Below, in pieces: positions 1 to 8,838 of a stretch of DNA of 64,000 bases (positions are counted from its first letter, which is position 1; the number at the start of each line of letters is the position of its first letter). The notes below the pieces were generated by a model, which did not search any database, had not been told where the DNA came from, and worked only from the letters and a program-made list of their open reading frames with translations. A program made the translations under genes and the position numbers. Origin of the DNA: Onthophagus taurus (Eukaryota; Arthropoda; Insecta; Coleoptera; Scarabaeidae); NCBI RefSeq assembly GCF_036711975.1, contig NC_091973.1, positions 18,910,001 to 18,974,000 on the forward strand, given 5' to 3'.

Positions 1-280
1 CAGAGAGAATTGAACGTAACGCGTGTATTACATCTGTTGAGGATTTATTTTTTAACGGCCGCATCCAGAGATACTTTGAAAAACAATCGATAACCACTAA
101 GATGTATTTATGTCCAACATTGATTTTACCAAATTCAATCATTTCAATAAGATCAGCTTGCCATAAATCATCGATCCCCTTCAATATAGTTCTGCGTCTA
201 GGAAATAAACGTCTAGCGGGACGATGAAGTTCTTCAACTATAGTTTGTTTCGCTTTCGATACCTGCATTCTTACGCTCAT
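1..280 (-). CDS. Maverick integrase, N-terminal part (cut by window start)
   Basis: Retroviral-type (rve) integrase that would insert the element into host DNA. The visible 93 residues contain WQADLIEM, carrying the first catalytic Asp of the DDE triad, followed by KYILVVIDCFSKYLW. They align along their length with the complete integrase of Maverick B (34651-35586: FQADLVEM, KYILTVINAFSKYGW). Start chosen at the ATG complementary to 278-280. Its 5' end overlaps the 3' end of the fibre-like gene (234-860) in another frame, as in element B. The remaining catalytic residues lie left of the window. Confidence 0.85.
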   Translation of the reverse strand, partial: MSVRMQVSKAKQTIVEELHRPARRLFPRRRTILKGIDDLWQADLIEMIEFGKINVGHKYILVVIDCFSKYLWMRPLKNKSSTDVIHALRSILS

Positions 281-860
281 GGATTAGGTCCAACTTTTTT
301 TTCTCCAATATATCTAGTCGTGAATTTATAGTGCTTTCCATATCAAGTAGACGATCTGCAACACCCTGTATCCCATTTCGTAGATTTGTTGTGAGTATAT
401 CAAATGCATTTAAATTAGTGTTGAATGATTTTGTTAGAGTTGTAATTTGCTGACCATTTAATAGGATTTCCGCGTTAATTTTTTTAATGTCGCGTAAGAG
501 TGTAGAGTTTTTAATATCAATTTTTGTTGACACCTGATGTATACGTTTACTATGATCTCCAATAATTCTTTGAACGTCCGCTATTATGACCTTAATTTCG
601 TTTAAGATTGTAGCTTTCAATGTTTCACATATTTCGTCTACATAAATTTTTATCGCACAATCATTTTCATCCGTCGGTTGTTGAACGTTAGATAGTTTAC
701 GCCCCTGGATATCATAATCTCCATCTACGGTTAAAGGGAATCCAATATGGCGTTGAGATGTAGTTAAATTCTCATCATTCAATACTTTATTCCGCGCAGA
801 ACGTAATGTACGACCAAACTTATCAATGCTCACACCACTCACGCTTGATCCACCGTTCAT
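234..860 (-). CDS. Maverick fibre/spike-like coiled-coil protein
   Basis: 208 aa. The N-terminus has the motif SIDKFGR, also present as TIDKFGK in the equivalent position of element B (35583-36007), so the family is shared. From about residue 80 onward the protein is a long heptad-rich helix (KATILNEIKVIIADVQRII, LLRDIKKINAEILL, LLDMESTINSRLDILEKKK), predicting a trimeric or dimeric coiled coil as in viral attachment fibres. Lies between the integrase and the conserved unknown at 901-1851, in the same direction. Function is inferred from architecture only; I do not recognise a catalytic motif. Confidence 0.55.
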   Translation of the reverse strand: MNGGSSVSGVSIDKFGRTLRSARNKVLNDENLTTSQRHIGFPLTVDGDYDIQGRKLSNVQQPTDENDCAIKIYVDEICETLKATILNEIKVIIADVQRIIGDHSKRIHQVSTKIDIKNSTLLRDIKKINAEILLNGQQITTLTKSFNTNLNAFDILTTNLRNGIQGVADRLLDMESTINSRLDILEKKKLDLIHERKNAGIESETNYS

Positions 861-871
861 TGGTACGCATA

Positions 872-872
872 A

Positions 873-904
<32 letters not shown>
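872..904. repeat. (ATT)n microsatellite
   Basis: About eleven perfect ATT/TTA units lie between the start of the fibre-like gene and the stop of the next gene upstream on the minus strand. Replication slippage is the simplest origin. Confidence 0.95.
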
Positions 905-907
<3 letters not shown>

Positions 908-1851
908 ACGCCGCTCTCCTTCAGTTCTTCTATAATGGATGTGATTTCATTAATATGGGAATTGTTTCCTGCCGCATGTGAAGCGTACAACAATTTCAAT
1001 CGATCTACCAATTCGTTAACATCATCCCAATATTTATACTCAACGATTTTCGAGTTCACTTCAAGATGTCGTCCGTGTATTAATCCATCCCCCGACTTAT
1101 TAAATGTAAATAAAGGTTTAATAATTTTAGTATACTTGTACGATTTATTTCCAACTATAGGACCCGTAAAATTTCGCTTATGCGCACCCGTATACGCTAG
1201 AACAGATTTGTAACGTTGTAGATCCTCTTCGGTATAGTTCGTAGGTCGTTTTAACTGTATAAGTTCATATAACCCCGTAGAGGCTTGTATGCGTTTTTCG
1301 CCTCCGAGAACAATATGAGAAGGTTTAAACTGGACAGTCTTCGATCCAATCATCCAATCGTTTTCATCAGGATCATAACGTATACCCATTCTCTCATCAA
1401 TTTCTCCTCTTTTACCAAACGTATAATATAAATCCCGAATTTGATTCGGTAGATTTTCTATAGGTAAATCCTCCGCCTTCAATTTTTGTTTTGCATCCGG
1501 CGGCGTTTTAAATTCATCATCACTTTCAGGAAAAGTTAATTTTTTCCTAAATGCCGGAGTTTTAAAATCGGTTTCATCAAATTTCGTTTTAACGTCAACA
1601 CCGACATCATCAGTAGGTTGATAGTGGTGATGGTAATGTACAGAAGAAGAAGGTTTCACTTCACTTAATTTATTAGTCATATCTTTTAATGAATCGCTTA
1701 AAGGCTGATGTAGTTTAGCGATAAGACGGTCATCGTTTTCTCGACCGAGTTTAAGCGCTAAATATTTTTTCTTAATAGTATTTGTTATGTTAATTATAGC
1801 TTTATCCCTCTCACGTATGGAACGCTTAGTCATTTCATCGTTATGTGACAT
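901..1851 (-). CDS. Conserved Maverick protein of unknown function
   Basis: 316 aa from the ATG complementary to 1849-1851; an upstream TTG-initiated extension is less likely. The N-terminal third is charged and helical, followed by a His-rich stretch (HYHHHY, near residue 73) and a disordered acidic/lysine segment. The C-terminal half is globular. The last 40 residues (NELVDRLKLLYASHAAG, INEITSIIEEL) align closely with the C-terminus of the gene at 36078-36944 in Maverick B (NELVDRLRLLVASQTAG), so this is a family conserved between the two elements. It sits between the ATPase and fibre genes in both. No enzymatic motif recognised; a virion or assembly role is inferred from position. Confidence 0.6.
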
Positions 1852-1888
1852 GCTTACTCTCACAAATACCAGATAACAATGCAATAAT

Positions 1889-2620
1889 TTAGTCCGGGTA
1901 AATAAATTTATCCATTCCTATACGATACCTTCCACCCTTTACTTCAAAATCTTTCATAATAATCATAGGGTTATATTTATCATCATTCCAACACCGTTTA
2001 CAAGCGTCCTTGAAAACATCAAACTTCATGTCGGTGTTAACGTGTTCATCATACACATGTTTTAAATTAACCTCATCTTGTTTGAATAGAATTAAGACGT
2101 TTGCATTGTCTCGTATTAGGTGTTTAGGTATCCGCGTATAGGTTTGCGTAAGGTAGAACGAATCAATATTATTATGTCGTCCCATACAGAAAAATGATCG
2201 AATCTTATCCTGTTTATCGCATGCTACATCGTCAAATATGAAAATTGAGTTTTGTTTAGCTTCAGACGGATCTATAACGGCATCATTATCGATGAATCTA
2301 TAAAGTCCTATTTCGGGTAACTGTTTCATAATCATTTCTAAAAATTCATATTTCGGTTGATGTAAGGATTTTGAGTATATATAAATATTTTCAAAATTTA
2401 AACCATTTTTATCGAAAATGAGATTTAACATCAAGTTGGTTTTCCCACATCCGCTCGGACCGCATACTATTGCTCGTATACTGTTCGGTATGAGATCGCC
2501 ATGCCTACGACTGGTTATCGGTTTCATCATCGTTAACCGATCGAGATCGGTTAATGACATTGTGAGAGATGGGTGTTGCACTACACGCATTATAAAACTA
2601 AAATGAGTTTTAATCTTCAT
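1889..2620 (-). CDS. A32-like genome-packaging ATPase
   Basis: 243 aa. Motor that would translocate the element's DNA into a capsid, related to the FtsK/HerA-type packaging ATPases of adintoviruses and large DNA viruses. Walker A is GPSGCGKTN around residue 54; Walker B is IFIFDDV around residue 128; a sensor-like segment DSFYLTQTYTRIP follows. The C-terminus GGRYRIGMDKFI is conserved in the deleted copy of element B (GRYRKGFDKFI, 36996-37421). Start at ATG 2620; later in-frame Mets (residues 11 and 21) are possible. Divergently transcribed from the PLA2-like gene across a 47-bp gap. Confidence 0.85.
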   Translation of the reverse strand: MKIKTHFSFIMRVVQHPSLTMSLTDLDRLTMMKPITSRRHGDLIPNSIRAIVCGPSGCGKTNLMLNLIFDKNGLNFENIYIYSKSLHQPKYEFLEMIMKQLPEIGLYRFIDNDAVIDPSEAKQNSIFIFDDVACDKQDKIRSFFCMGRHNNIDSFYLTQTYTRIPKHLIRDNANVLILFKQDEVNLKHVYDEHVNTDMKFDVFKDACKRCWNDDKYNPMIIMKDFEVKGGRYRIGMDKFIYPD

Positions 2621-2667
2621 GTGCGGGTATATAAGGGATGTGAAAGCGTAAACCGCATCAGTTGAGT
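2621..2667. promoter_or_regulatory. Divergent promoter between ATPase and PLA2-like genes
   Basis: This 47-bp gap separates two divergent start codons. It contains TATATAAG at 2628-2635 on the plus strand, 33 bp before the PLA2-like ATG, so a TATA-driven transcript would have a very short leader. No second clear TATA faces the ATPase. Inference from spacing and motif only. Confidence 0.4.
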
Positions 2668-3510
2668 ATGCTGTTTACTCGAGATAGTACATCTGCGACG
2701 GCGGGGGGAAGCGGAATACTTAATACACTTATCAATAAACTACCCGTTGAGTTACACGTTCCAGGCTATCAATTTTGTGGACCAGGAACAAAATTGAAGA
2801 AACGTTTGGCTAGAGGCGATAAAGGAATAAATCCATTAGATCGGGCTTGTAGAGAACACGATATAGCGTATTCGGACAATAATTCTTTAGAACAACGTCG
2901 CATGGCCGATAGACGTTTGGAGGAAAACGCTTGGGGGAGAGTGAAAGCGAAAGATTCGACATTGGGGGAAAAAGCATCAGCTTGGTTAGTTACAAACGCT
3001 ATGAAAGTGAAACGAAAATTGGGAATGGGTCATAAGGGACAAAAAATAATTAAAAGATTAAAAGATAAAAAAAATAAACCGATAGCATTTAAAAGCGTGT
3101 TGGTAAAGCAAATCGCTAAAGATTTACCCAAAACAACAGATAATTTACGGGAAGCGGCTAGATTAGCTTTGAAAAGTGCTCGTATAGCTGTTAAATCCGC
3201 GGGTGGAAAGAAAAAAGTTAAAATTCCGCGTACAATCCCGTTACCTATTACAAGTGGTGGTATACTACCGATATTACCAGCCATATTTGCCGGACTATCA
3301 GCTCTCGGAGCGTTATCAGGCAGCGCGGCTGGTGTGTATCGCGCGGTGAAGAGTGGTCAAGAGGCTAAAGAGAAGTTGAAAGAAGCTGAACGACACAATA
3401 AGGCGATGGAAGCTATCGCGATTGGCGAAACCGGAAGTGGACTTTATATTAAAAAATATAAAAAAGGATTGGGTTTATATTTAAGTAAAAAGCAACAAAA
3501 AAACTTGTAA
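2668..3510 (+). CDS. PLA2-like capsid/entry protein of Maverick A
   Basis: 280 aa from ATG 2668. Carries a phospholipase A2-like domain resembling that of parvoviral VP1 and adintoviruses: calcium-loop motif FCGPGT (about residue 41) and catalytic HD pair in REHDIAYS (about residue 71). In virions of that type the activity helps membrane crossing. A basic middle region, then a Gly/Ala-rich hydrophobic segment (ILPAIFAGLSALGALSGSA) and a C-terminal GSGLYIKKYKKG repeat-like motif. The homologue in element B is 38659-39579. The frame ends in A_AAA_AAC, TTG, TAA, and protease homology continues in the -1 frame. Confidence 0.8.
   Translation: MLFTRDSTSATAGGSGILNTLINKLPVELHVPGYQFCGPGTKLKKRLARGDKGINPLDRACREHDIAYSDNNSLEQRRMADRRLEENAWGRVKAKDSTLGEKASAWLVTNAMKVKRKLGMGHKGQKIIKRLKDKKNKPIAFKSVLVKQIAKDLPKTTDNLREAARLALKSARIAVKSAGGKKKVKIPRTIPLPITSGGILPILPAIFAGLSALGALSGSAAGVYRAVKSGQEAKEKLKEAERHNKAMEAIAIGETGSGLYIKKYKKGLGLYLSKKQQKNL
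3498..3504 (+). promoter_or_regulatory. Candidate -1 ribosomal frameshift site (A_AAA_AAC)
   Basis: In the PLA2-like frame the codons read caA AAA AAC TTG TAA, an exact X_XXY_YYZ heptamer one codon before the stop. Slipping by -1 enters the frame that carries the protease, which is open from 3489 to 3887. The same heptamer lies in the same frame, immediately before the stop, in Maverick B (38662-38668). I did not identify a definite downstream stem-loop or pseudoknot. Confidence 0.6.
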
Positions 3511-3887
3511 CTAGGCTACCTAATAGACCTCTAACAAATCTCGATATAATAAAATACGCTAAAACACTTAAAATTCCAAATTTTCGCGGAGTGTATATGC
3601 GAAATGGATTGCCTAAAGAAGGTCCTAAATATTATGAGTCAGCTGTTGTAAATTTAGATGATCACCGAGGTAGCGGAACCCATTGGGTAGCCTATAAAAA
3701 AATTGGCAATAGGGTGTTATATTTCGACAGTTATGGAGATCTAAAACCACCTAAAGAACTTTTAAAATACTTTAAAAAATGTCAAATTGTGTATAACCAC
3801 GATAATTTTCAAAAGGATAACCCGTATAACTGCGGTCAATTATGTATAAATTTCCTACTTAACATAAGAAATAACTCATTTGAGTGA
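3501..3887 (+). CDS. Adenain-type cysteine protease of Maverick A
   Basis: Maturation protease of the adenovirus type. Catalytic His in GTHWVAYKK, Asp/Glu-region residue in YFDSYGD, and catalytic Cys in NCGQLC near the C-terminus. The only ATG before the His is at 3591, but homology to the copy in element B starts about 25 codons earlier (LTN, then KxAKxLKIPxFRG) and runs up to the slippery site, with no ATG in that stretch in either element. I therefore start the coding segment at the frameshift site; initiation at 3591 would remove a conserved part. Followed 3 bp later by the penton-like gene. Confidence 0.8.
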   Translation, partial: KLVTRLPNRPLTNLDIIKYAKTLKIPNFRGVYMRNGLPKEGPKYYESAVVNLDDHRGSGTHWVAYKKIGNRVLYFDSYGDLKPPKELLKYFKKCQIVYNHDNFQKDNPYNCGQLCINFLLNIRNNSFE

Positions 3888-3889
3888 AA

Positions 3890-4663
3890 ATGTCACAGAC
3901 GTTCACACTGGTCAGTACAAAAAGCGAAATCTCCGAAGACTATTATCCGCCTATAAAATTAGACCCTAACTCGAGTTACTCGCTTGCTCTTATTGGATTC
4001 TATACGTATAACAGTATACCAAACATTGAACAAGGAGTAAACGATAAATTTTACTTTACCGAAAAATTGCCCATTAATAAAAGCCGACAATCAACTATAG
4101 ACGAGGGGGCATTACCACAGGAAATCAAAATTCCTACTGGTGCATATGAAATAACGGACATTGAGAAATTTTTACAAAAAGAGATTTTACGTCGTATCGG
4201 ATTGAATACGGTTGATGATCCTGAAAAATTTTTTTCACTCAAGGCTAACAATAACACCTTGCAGTGTGAAATAAAAAGCGATTATTTTGAGATAGATTTC
4301 TCTCAACCAAATACGATAGCTTCTATATTGGGGTTTTCCAATCGTAAACTAGATGTATCGATAAAGCATAAATCAGATCTTCCGGTAAATATAATACGTG
4401 TGACATCCGTTCGAGTGGAATGTAATATAATTTCCGGCTCGTATTACAATAACAAATTATCTCACACGCTATATGAATTCGCTCCAACTGTGGATCCTGG
4501 TTTCAGTATAAATATAGAGCCAAGGAACCCCATTTATTTGCCAGTGGACACCGATCGTCCGATATCGAACATTACACTAAGATTACCTGATCAGCGTGGT
4601 AAATTGGTAAACTTTCGTGGAGAAGAAATTGTTATTAGATTAGAATTAAAACGAACTTCATAA
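3890..4663 (+). CDS. Penton-like minor capsid protein
   Basis: 257 aa from ATG 3890 (a GTG at 3884 overlaps the protease stop and is less likely). N-terminal SQTFTLVSTKSEIS, PPIKLDPNSSYSLALIGFYTYNSIPNI and EIKIPTGAYEITDIEKFL match the start of the truncated homologue in element B (37906-38253: ELALLNFETFNSLANV, VPVGTYDIDDIAEFV). This segment recurs in Maverick vertex (penton, single jelly-roll) proteins. A beta-rich pattern follows through the rest. The stop overlaps the next ATG (TAATG at 4661-4665), indicating tight packing and possibly coupled translation. Confidence 0.65.
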   Translation: MSQTFTLVSTKSEISEDYYPPIKLDPNSSYSLALIGFYTYNSIPNIEQGVNDKFYFTEKLPINKSRQSTIDEGALPQEIKIPTGAYEITDIEKFLQKEILRRIGLNTVDDPEKFFSLKANNNTLQCEIKSDYFEIDFSQPNTIASILGFSNRKLDVSIKHKSDLPVNIIRVTSVRVECNIISGSYYNNKLSHTLYEFAPTVDPGFSINIEPRNPIYLPVDTDRPISNITLRLPDQRGKLVNFRGEEIVIRLELKRTS

Positions 4664-4869
4664 TGGGGCTGTTGTTCCAATTAAAAGCCACCGATCCTCA
4701 ACAGCGTTCATCTATCAAAAGAAAACATTATAACTCAGGTGGAAAGAGAACATCTAGATCAGTTAAAAGAAAGACTTCATTGCGAGCGGACAACAGACGT
4801 TTTCTCGAGCAGTTGGGTTATCATGTCTACACAAAAGTTAAATATATACCGCGAACCCATCGTGGATAA
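4663..4869 (+). CDS. Small basic protein
   Basis: 68 aa, strongly basic (SIKRKH, GGKRTSRSVKRKTSLR) with a more ordered tail NRRFLEQLGYHV. Starts at the ATG overlapping the penton stop and overlaps the start of the capsid gene by 47 bp in another frame. By position and charge it could be a DNA-condensing core protein or minor capsid cement protein; that is inference, no catalytic motif is visible. Confidence 0.55.
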   Translation: MGLLFQLKATDPQQRSSIKRKHYNSGGKRTSRSVKRKTSLRADNRRFLEQLGYHVYTKVKYIPRTHRG

Positions 4870-6055
4870 TTCGATCGCTAGAGAAGAAGTGCATAGTTAC
4901 CATCCTTCCACAAATTCTTTTCAAAATAACGATATATTCACCATTGAACTAAACCAAGAAGATGTTTTATTTTCGTTCTTCGAAAGTTATATACGTATTG
5001 AGGGAGATTACAAAGAAAAATTAAACGATCCAACTGATACTATCCAGCTAACGCACAACTTACCAACATATCTATTTGAGTATATCGCATTTGAGCATAA
5101 CGGTACTGAAATCGAACGGGTACGTGAACCCGGTTTAACATCATTGATTCGAACCCTACTTCAACAAAACGAAGTGGAATGCAAATCTTTAGAAATAGCT
5201 GGTTTAAAATGGCCACCCGAAGGAAATTTGCCTACAGTTAGTGCGAACAAGGATTTCACGTTTCAAATCCCATTAAGTCATATTTTCGGATTATTTAGGG
5301 ACTATAATCACGTTATGAGAGGTCGCTTCAAATTTAGATTTGTTAGAAGTCGTACTGACTCCAATTGTTATAAATCTACATCAAAAGCCGATTCTAGCAC
5401 CGCAGAGTTTACTGTAAAAACGGTTACATTGTTGGCGAAACATGTGTACCCAAGCCCATCTATAAAGATGAAGCTGTTAGATGGTTTAAATAAAAACGCA
5501 AACATTCCCGTACCGTTTCGGAAGTGGTCTTTTTATGAGCTACCTTCAATGAGAAAGGGAAATAAAGAGATTTGGTCGGTCACGTCAACAACTAACAGAG
5601 GTAGACCTCAATACGTTATAGTTGCATTCCAAACCAATCGAAAGGATCAGCCGAATTCAGATTGTACACTTTTCGATCACTTGAACATTATAGATCTTAA
5701 AGTATATCTAAACTCATACTGCTATCCATTCGAGTCGATGAATTTGGAGTTTGCGAAAGAAAATTATCTTGAACTCTATAAAATGTATACCGAATTTCAA
5801 CCATATATTTGGGAAACATCTCGAAAACAACCGATTATGGATTTCGCAAGCTTTAAAAAAAGACCTTTATTCGTGGTGGATACCACTAAGAATAACGATG
5901 AAGAAGCCGCCCCATCCGCATCATGTGAGGTGCGTATCGAAATTCAAAGCGGTAAAGATTTTCCGCCTGATACAAAAGCATACTGTATACTACTCCAAGA
6001 ATCCATGTATACATACAAACCTTTGAGTGGGGAGGTATCTGTAATTATAAATTAA
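4823..6055 (+). CDS. Major capsid protein candidate (double jelly-roll type)
   Basis: 410 aa from ATG 4823; a GTG-started extension from 4739 merely shadows the basic protein. The sequence is beta-rich with few charged helices and no enzymatic motif. It begins STQKLNIYREPIVDNSIARE and has YLFEYIAFEHNGTEIERV and RFKFRFV segments as in Maverick hexon-like proteins. It is the longest open frame of the virion block and follows protease, penton and basic protein, the usual place for the capsid gene. No homologue remains in element B. Family assignment rests mainly on context; a structure prediction would settle it. Confidence 0.55.
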   Translation: MSTQKLNIYREPIVDNSIAREEVHSYHPSTNSFQNNDIFTIELNQEDVLFSFFESYIRIEGDYKEKLNDPTDTIQLTHNLPTYLFEYIAFEHNGTEIERVREPGLTSLIRTLLQQNEVECKSLEIAGLKWPPEGNLPTVSANKDFTFQIPLSHIFGLFRDYNHVMRGRFKFRFVRSRTDSNCYKSTSKADSSTAEFTVKTVTLLAKHVYPSPSIKMKLLDGLNKNANIPVPFRKWSFYELPSMRKGNKEIWSVTSTTNRGRPQYVIVAFQTNRKDQPNSDCTLFDHLNIIDLKVYLNSYCYPFESMNLEFAKENYLELYKMYTEFQPYIWETSRKQPIMDFASFKKRPLFVVDTTKNNDEEAAPSASCEVRIEIQSGKDFPPDTKAYCILLQESMYTYKPLSGEVSVIIN

Positions 6056-6072
6056 ATTACACATGAGGTCAT

Positions 6073-6585
6073 ATGTTAGTTTACAATATGAAGTTCAAAA
6101 TCGCGGTTGTAGACGTTCAGGGGTTTTACGTCAATTCTAAATTCGAAGTTAAAGAATTTACTCTTGTGGATATCACCACCGACTACATAATACATTTACA
6201 CTTAAAAGCTAGTATACCATTCCAACAGTTAAACGTTCGAGATCGAAGATCAGTGAGATATTTGGAACGCAACCATCACAGGTTGCTATATAGCGATGGG
6301 TGGATAAATCAATCAGAAGGTCTAAATGTAATTGATACCTTAATTTCCTCCTACGATCAAATATTTGTTAAGGGAAATCAAAAGAAGCAGTTTTTGAAAA
6401 CACGTAAAAGCAATTCAATACTAACGGATATTGCGTTAGAATTTGCGGAAGAGGATGAGACTAAATTAAATTCATCCAACAATCAATGTTGGTTCCACAC
6501 CGGCTCTCCAGCAGTATGTTCACAAAACAATGTATTAATTTTACAAAAATTTTTATATAATCACAATAATGTTACTTGTATTTAA
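6073..6585 (+). CDS. Maverick-associated protein, possible RNase H-like fold
   Basis: 170 aa. Begins with KIAVVDVQGFYVN, then EVKEFTLVDI, HLHLKASIPF, NHHRLLYSDGWI and IFVKGNQKKQFL, ending in CWFHTGSPAVCSQNNVLIL. The spaced acidic and His/Cys positions (D-x-Q-F, KE, VKG-x-x-K, C-x-x-H) form a pattern I associate with a protein recurrent in invertebrate mobile elements. A nuclease of the RNase H/exonuclease type is possible but unproven. Lies 17 bp after the capsid gene in the same direction. Start could also be the Met at 6088. Confidence 0.5.
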   Translation: MLVYNMKFKIAVVDVQGFYVNSKFEVKEFTLVDITTDYIIHLHLKASIPFQQLNVRDRRSVRYLERNHHRLLYSDGWINQSEGLNVIDTLISSYDQIFVKGNQKKQFLKTRKSNSILTDIALEFAEEDETKLNSSNNQCWFHTGSPAVCSQNNVLILQKFLYNHNNVTCI

Positions 6586-6735
6586 GTTGTAAATATAATA
6601 ATTTTTAAATAAAAAATTGATTGTAGTTTTATTATTATAATAGTTGTAAAATTTATTGGGAAAGGGTTTGGGTGTGAGATATATCATATAATTAAAAAAT
6701 TAATGTATTCAGTTTACAACTAAATTTGATGAAAT

Positions 6736-7377
6736 ATGGATGTTAACACTGGGTGTGAAATTTCTGAAAGCCCTTACTGGGTATCAATTAATAAACAATG
6801 GAAGAAGTTTCGTGATGATATAGAGAAAGAAAATAAATTTATTGGTGAAACCTTATATTCGATCGATAGATTTAACATAAAAGTTGGTATTAGTGTGGCG
6901 AGAGGTTTTATAACATGTGTGAAATTGATTTTTAAATCTTGGAATGATGTAGAATCGAAATCACATATACTCTCTTTTCTACGTGAAGATTGGGAACAAT
7001 TGATTAATGTATTTAAAATCATTCGTTTTAAAATGAACTTTTCTGACCAAATTATACCGTTAGCGGATGGAATTCTTAGAGTTACTGCAGACGTTGAGAA
7101 TTGTGTGTGCATCACATATGAAGATATGGACCCTGAAAATAATTTTTTTATTCCGATTATATTAACCTTGATGGAAGTTCAAGACATTTTATCTAAGGAA
7201 TTTTTAATTTCATACAAATTAAAAGTATTAGACAATTTGCATTTTAATGATTACATTGATTTTATTATGAACACTCAATTTTCGAAGGATAAGTTAAAAT
7301 TAATTCGAGAATTTTGCTTGCAAAATTTATCTGAAATAAATTATTACTTAATGGAATATATTGATATGATTTCATGA
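6736..7377 (+). CDS. Unknown Maverick A protein
   Basis: 213 aa, hydrophilic, largely helical, no recognised domain. The stretch VGISVARGFITCVKLIF followed by FLREDWEQLIN has a weak resemblance (VG-x-S, KL/RL, then F-x-x-x-x-W-x-x-x-IN) to the protein at 40029-40927 of element B, so the two may be distant homologues. An AATAAA at about 6608 could end the upstream transcript and separate this gene from the virion operon. Confidence 0.45.
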   Translation: MDVNTGCEISESPYWVSINKQWKKFRDDIEKENKFIGETLYSIDRFNIKVGISVARGFITCVKLIFKSWNDVESKSHILSFLREDWEQLINVFKIIRFKMNFSDQIIPLADGILRVTADVENCVCITYEDMDPENNFFIPIILTLMEVQDILSKEFLISYKLKVLDNLHFNDYIDFIMNTQFSKDKLKLIREFCLQNLSEINYYLMEYIDMIS

Positions 7378-7804
7378 GTTTAAACTTACTACTATTAAGA
7401 ATGTTGACGAATACTTGCGTTAAAAAATTATATTTATTTTAATTTAAACAAGTTTAAACATGTTGAAACAAGTGTTGGTGAGGTTCAATGAACTTTACAT
7501 AACTTTGGTGATTTAATAATAAAAACTGCTTAATTTGCATTTTAGATAACAATAACACCTGCGTGCGAATTGCATCATCCTTCTAGAAACTTCTATTACA
7601 CAAAAACTGCTTGATTTGCATTTTAGATAACAATAACACCTGACGTGCGAATTGCATCATCCTTCTAGAAACTTCTATTACACATTTCCCCACCCCCATT
7701 ATTTTCATACATATAATTACATGTTCTAAATAATTTATTTAGTATGACAGCTATTTCCAAGCTAACAGGTTACGTTTTATTATTATTAATCTACGAAACA
7801 AATC
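7378..7804. other. AT-rich spacer in Maverick A
   Basis: No coding potential seen on either strand. It contains the tandem duplication at 7521-7683 and a T-rich leader before the next ATG. Confidence 0.7.
7521..7683. repeat. Tandem duplication, 81/82-bp unit
   Basis: Two head-to-tail copies (7521-7601 and 7602-7683) differ by a single inserted base and one substitution, so the duplication is recent. Confidence 0.9.
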
Positions 7805-8110
7805 ATGTCTCGTCTAAGTCAATTGGGTCAGTGCAATTTCCCACCGAAAAAATCAATTTCTGCGCTTCAAACAGACACTCCATACCCGATTAAGTGTGCG
7901 AAACGGCTTAAAAAGTGTTCTTGGCCGTCCGTGGTACTTGAACTGGAGGCTGGATTCGTAATTTATTTACCAAGACGCATCGCAGAAGATATTACCGACG
8001 AAGAAATTATGGAACTTAGCAAAATGTCTATAATTTATAAGGGTGCAAAAGACATTGGTAAAACACACCCTGTATATTTATTGGATTTCGTCAAGAAGCT
8101 TGAAACGTAA
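7805..8110 (+). CDS. Small conserved unknown protein of Maverick A
   Basis: 101 aa with a compact core: KRLKKCSWPSVVLELEAGF, ITDEEIMEL, then YLLDFVKKLET. No family recognised. A second, degenerate copy lies 750 bp downstream (8860-9293: SVVVELEAG, IIEFVKKVP), so the gene was duplicated in the element and the core is what has been retained, which supports the frame being real. Confidence 0.5.
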   Translation: MSRLSQLGQCNFPPKKSISALQTDTPYPIKCAKRLKKCSWPSVVLELEAGFVIYLPRRIAEDITDEEIMELSKMSIIYKGAKDIGKTHPVYLLDFVKKLET

Positions 8111-8838
8111 AAACTTTCCGACCGATGACCCTGATGTTCATCTGTATTAATATAAATGTAATTGTATTATAAAAATTATATATTCTTAAAAATTAAATAA
8201 TAACAAATGTATTTCTTAAACACATCATTTTGTTGTTTCTATTTCACCTTACAGCCATCAATTCAATCCGCTTAAATTCAATTAAATAAGTAAGTTTTAT
8301 ATATTTCTTAAACACGCATCTTTTTTGTTTGTATTTTCGTTCAACTGCTAGGCTTTTAATATTAAATTGAAAAGGTTTCGGTGGTTCAGTGGTTTATTGT
8401 CTTTAAAGTATTTATATTTCACCTTGCAGCTATCGGTTCAATTCGCGTAAAATTAAATTAAATTAAATAAGTCTGTATTATATAGTTCGTTAATTTACAT
8501 CACCACTGAGCCGCCGAAACCTTTTCCTTCTTTTATTTAAATGTATTTTTTTTTCACTTACATCATTTTTGTTAATGAAAACGCATTAAAAAGTTTTATA
8601 ATTTGTATTATTTTTTTTTACTTTCTTAATATTAATTATATATATGTATAGCATTTCATTTAGGTCAATTATTCCATTGCTCAGCATTGATTGTAACTTG
8701 ACACTCCCGCCGGCGAGGTGCATTGCACTTTACTTGGTGATGCGCCGCGCCGATTGTCGTAAGTTGACACTTCCGCCCCGGCGAGGAAAGCATTGTATCG
8801 CGTAACTCATAATCAGTTTTACTTTAGAAACCGAACGT
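8111..8838. other. AT-rich noncoding region of Maverick A
   Basis: No gene visible. It contains related repeats (ATTTCTTAAACACA at about 8210 and 8300; TTTCACCTTRCAGC at about 8242 and 8407), the inverted repeat at 8369-8526, and two GC-richer blocks near 8705-8790 with similar sequence (CTTGACACTCCCGCC, GTTGACACTTCCGCC). Confidence 0.6.
8369..8526. repeat. Inverted repeat, 25-bp arms
   Basis: Arms 8369-8393 and 8502-8526 match at 23 of 25 positions (GAAAAGGTTTCGG core) around an AT-rich loop of 108 bp. It could be a small foldback element; no target duplication was recognised. Confidence 0.7.
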
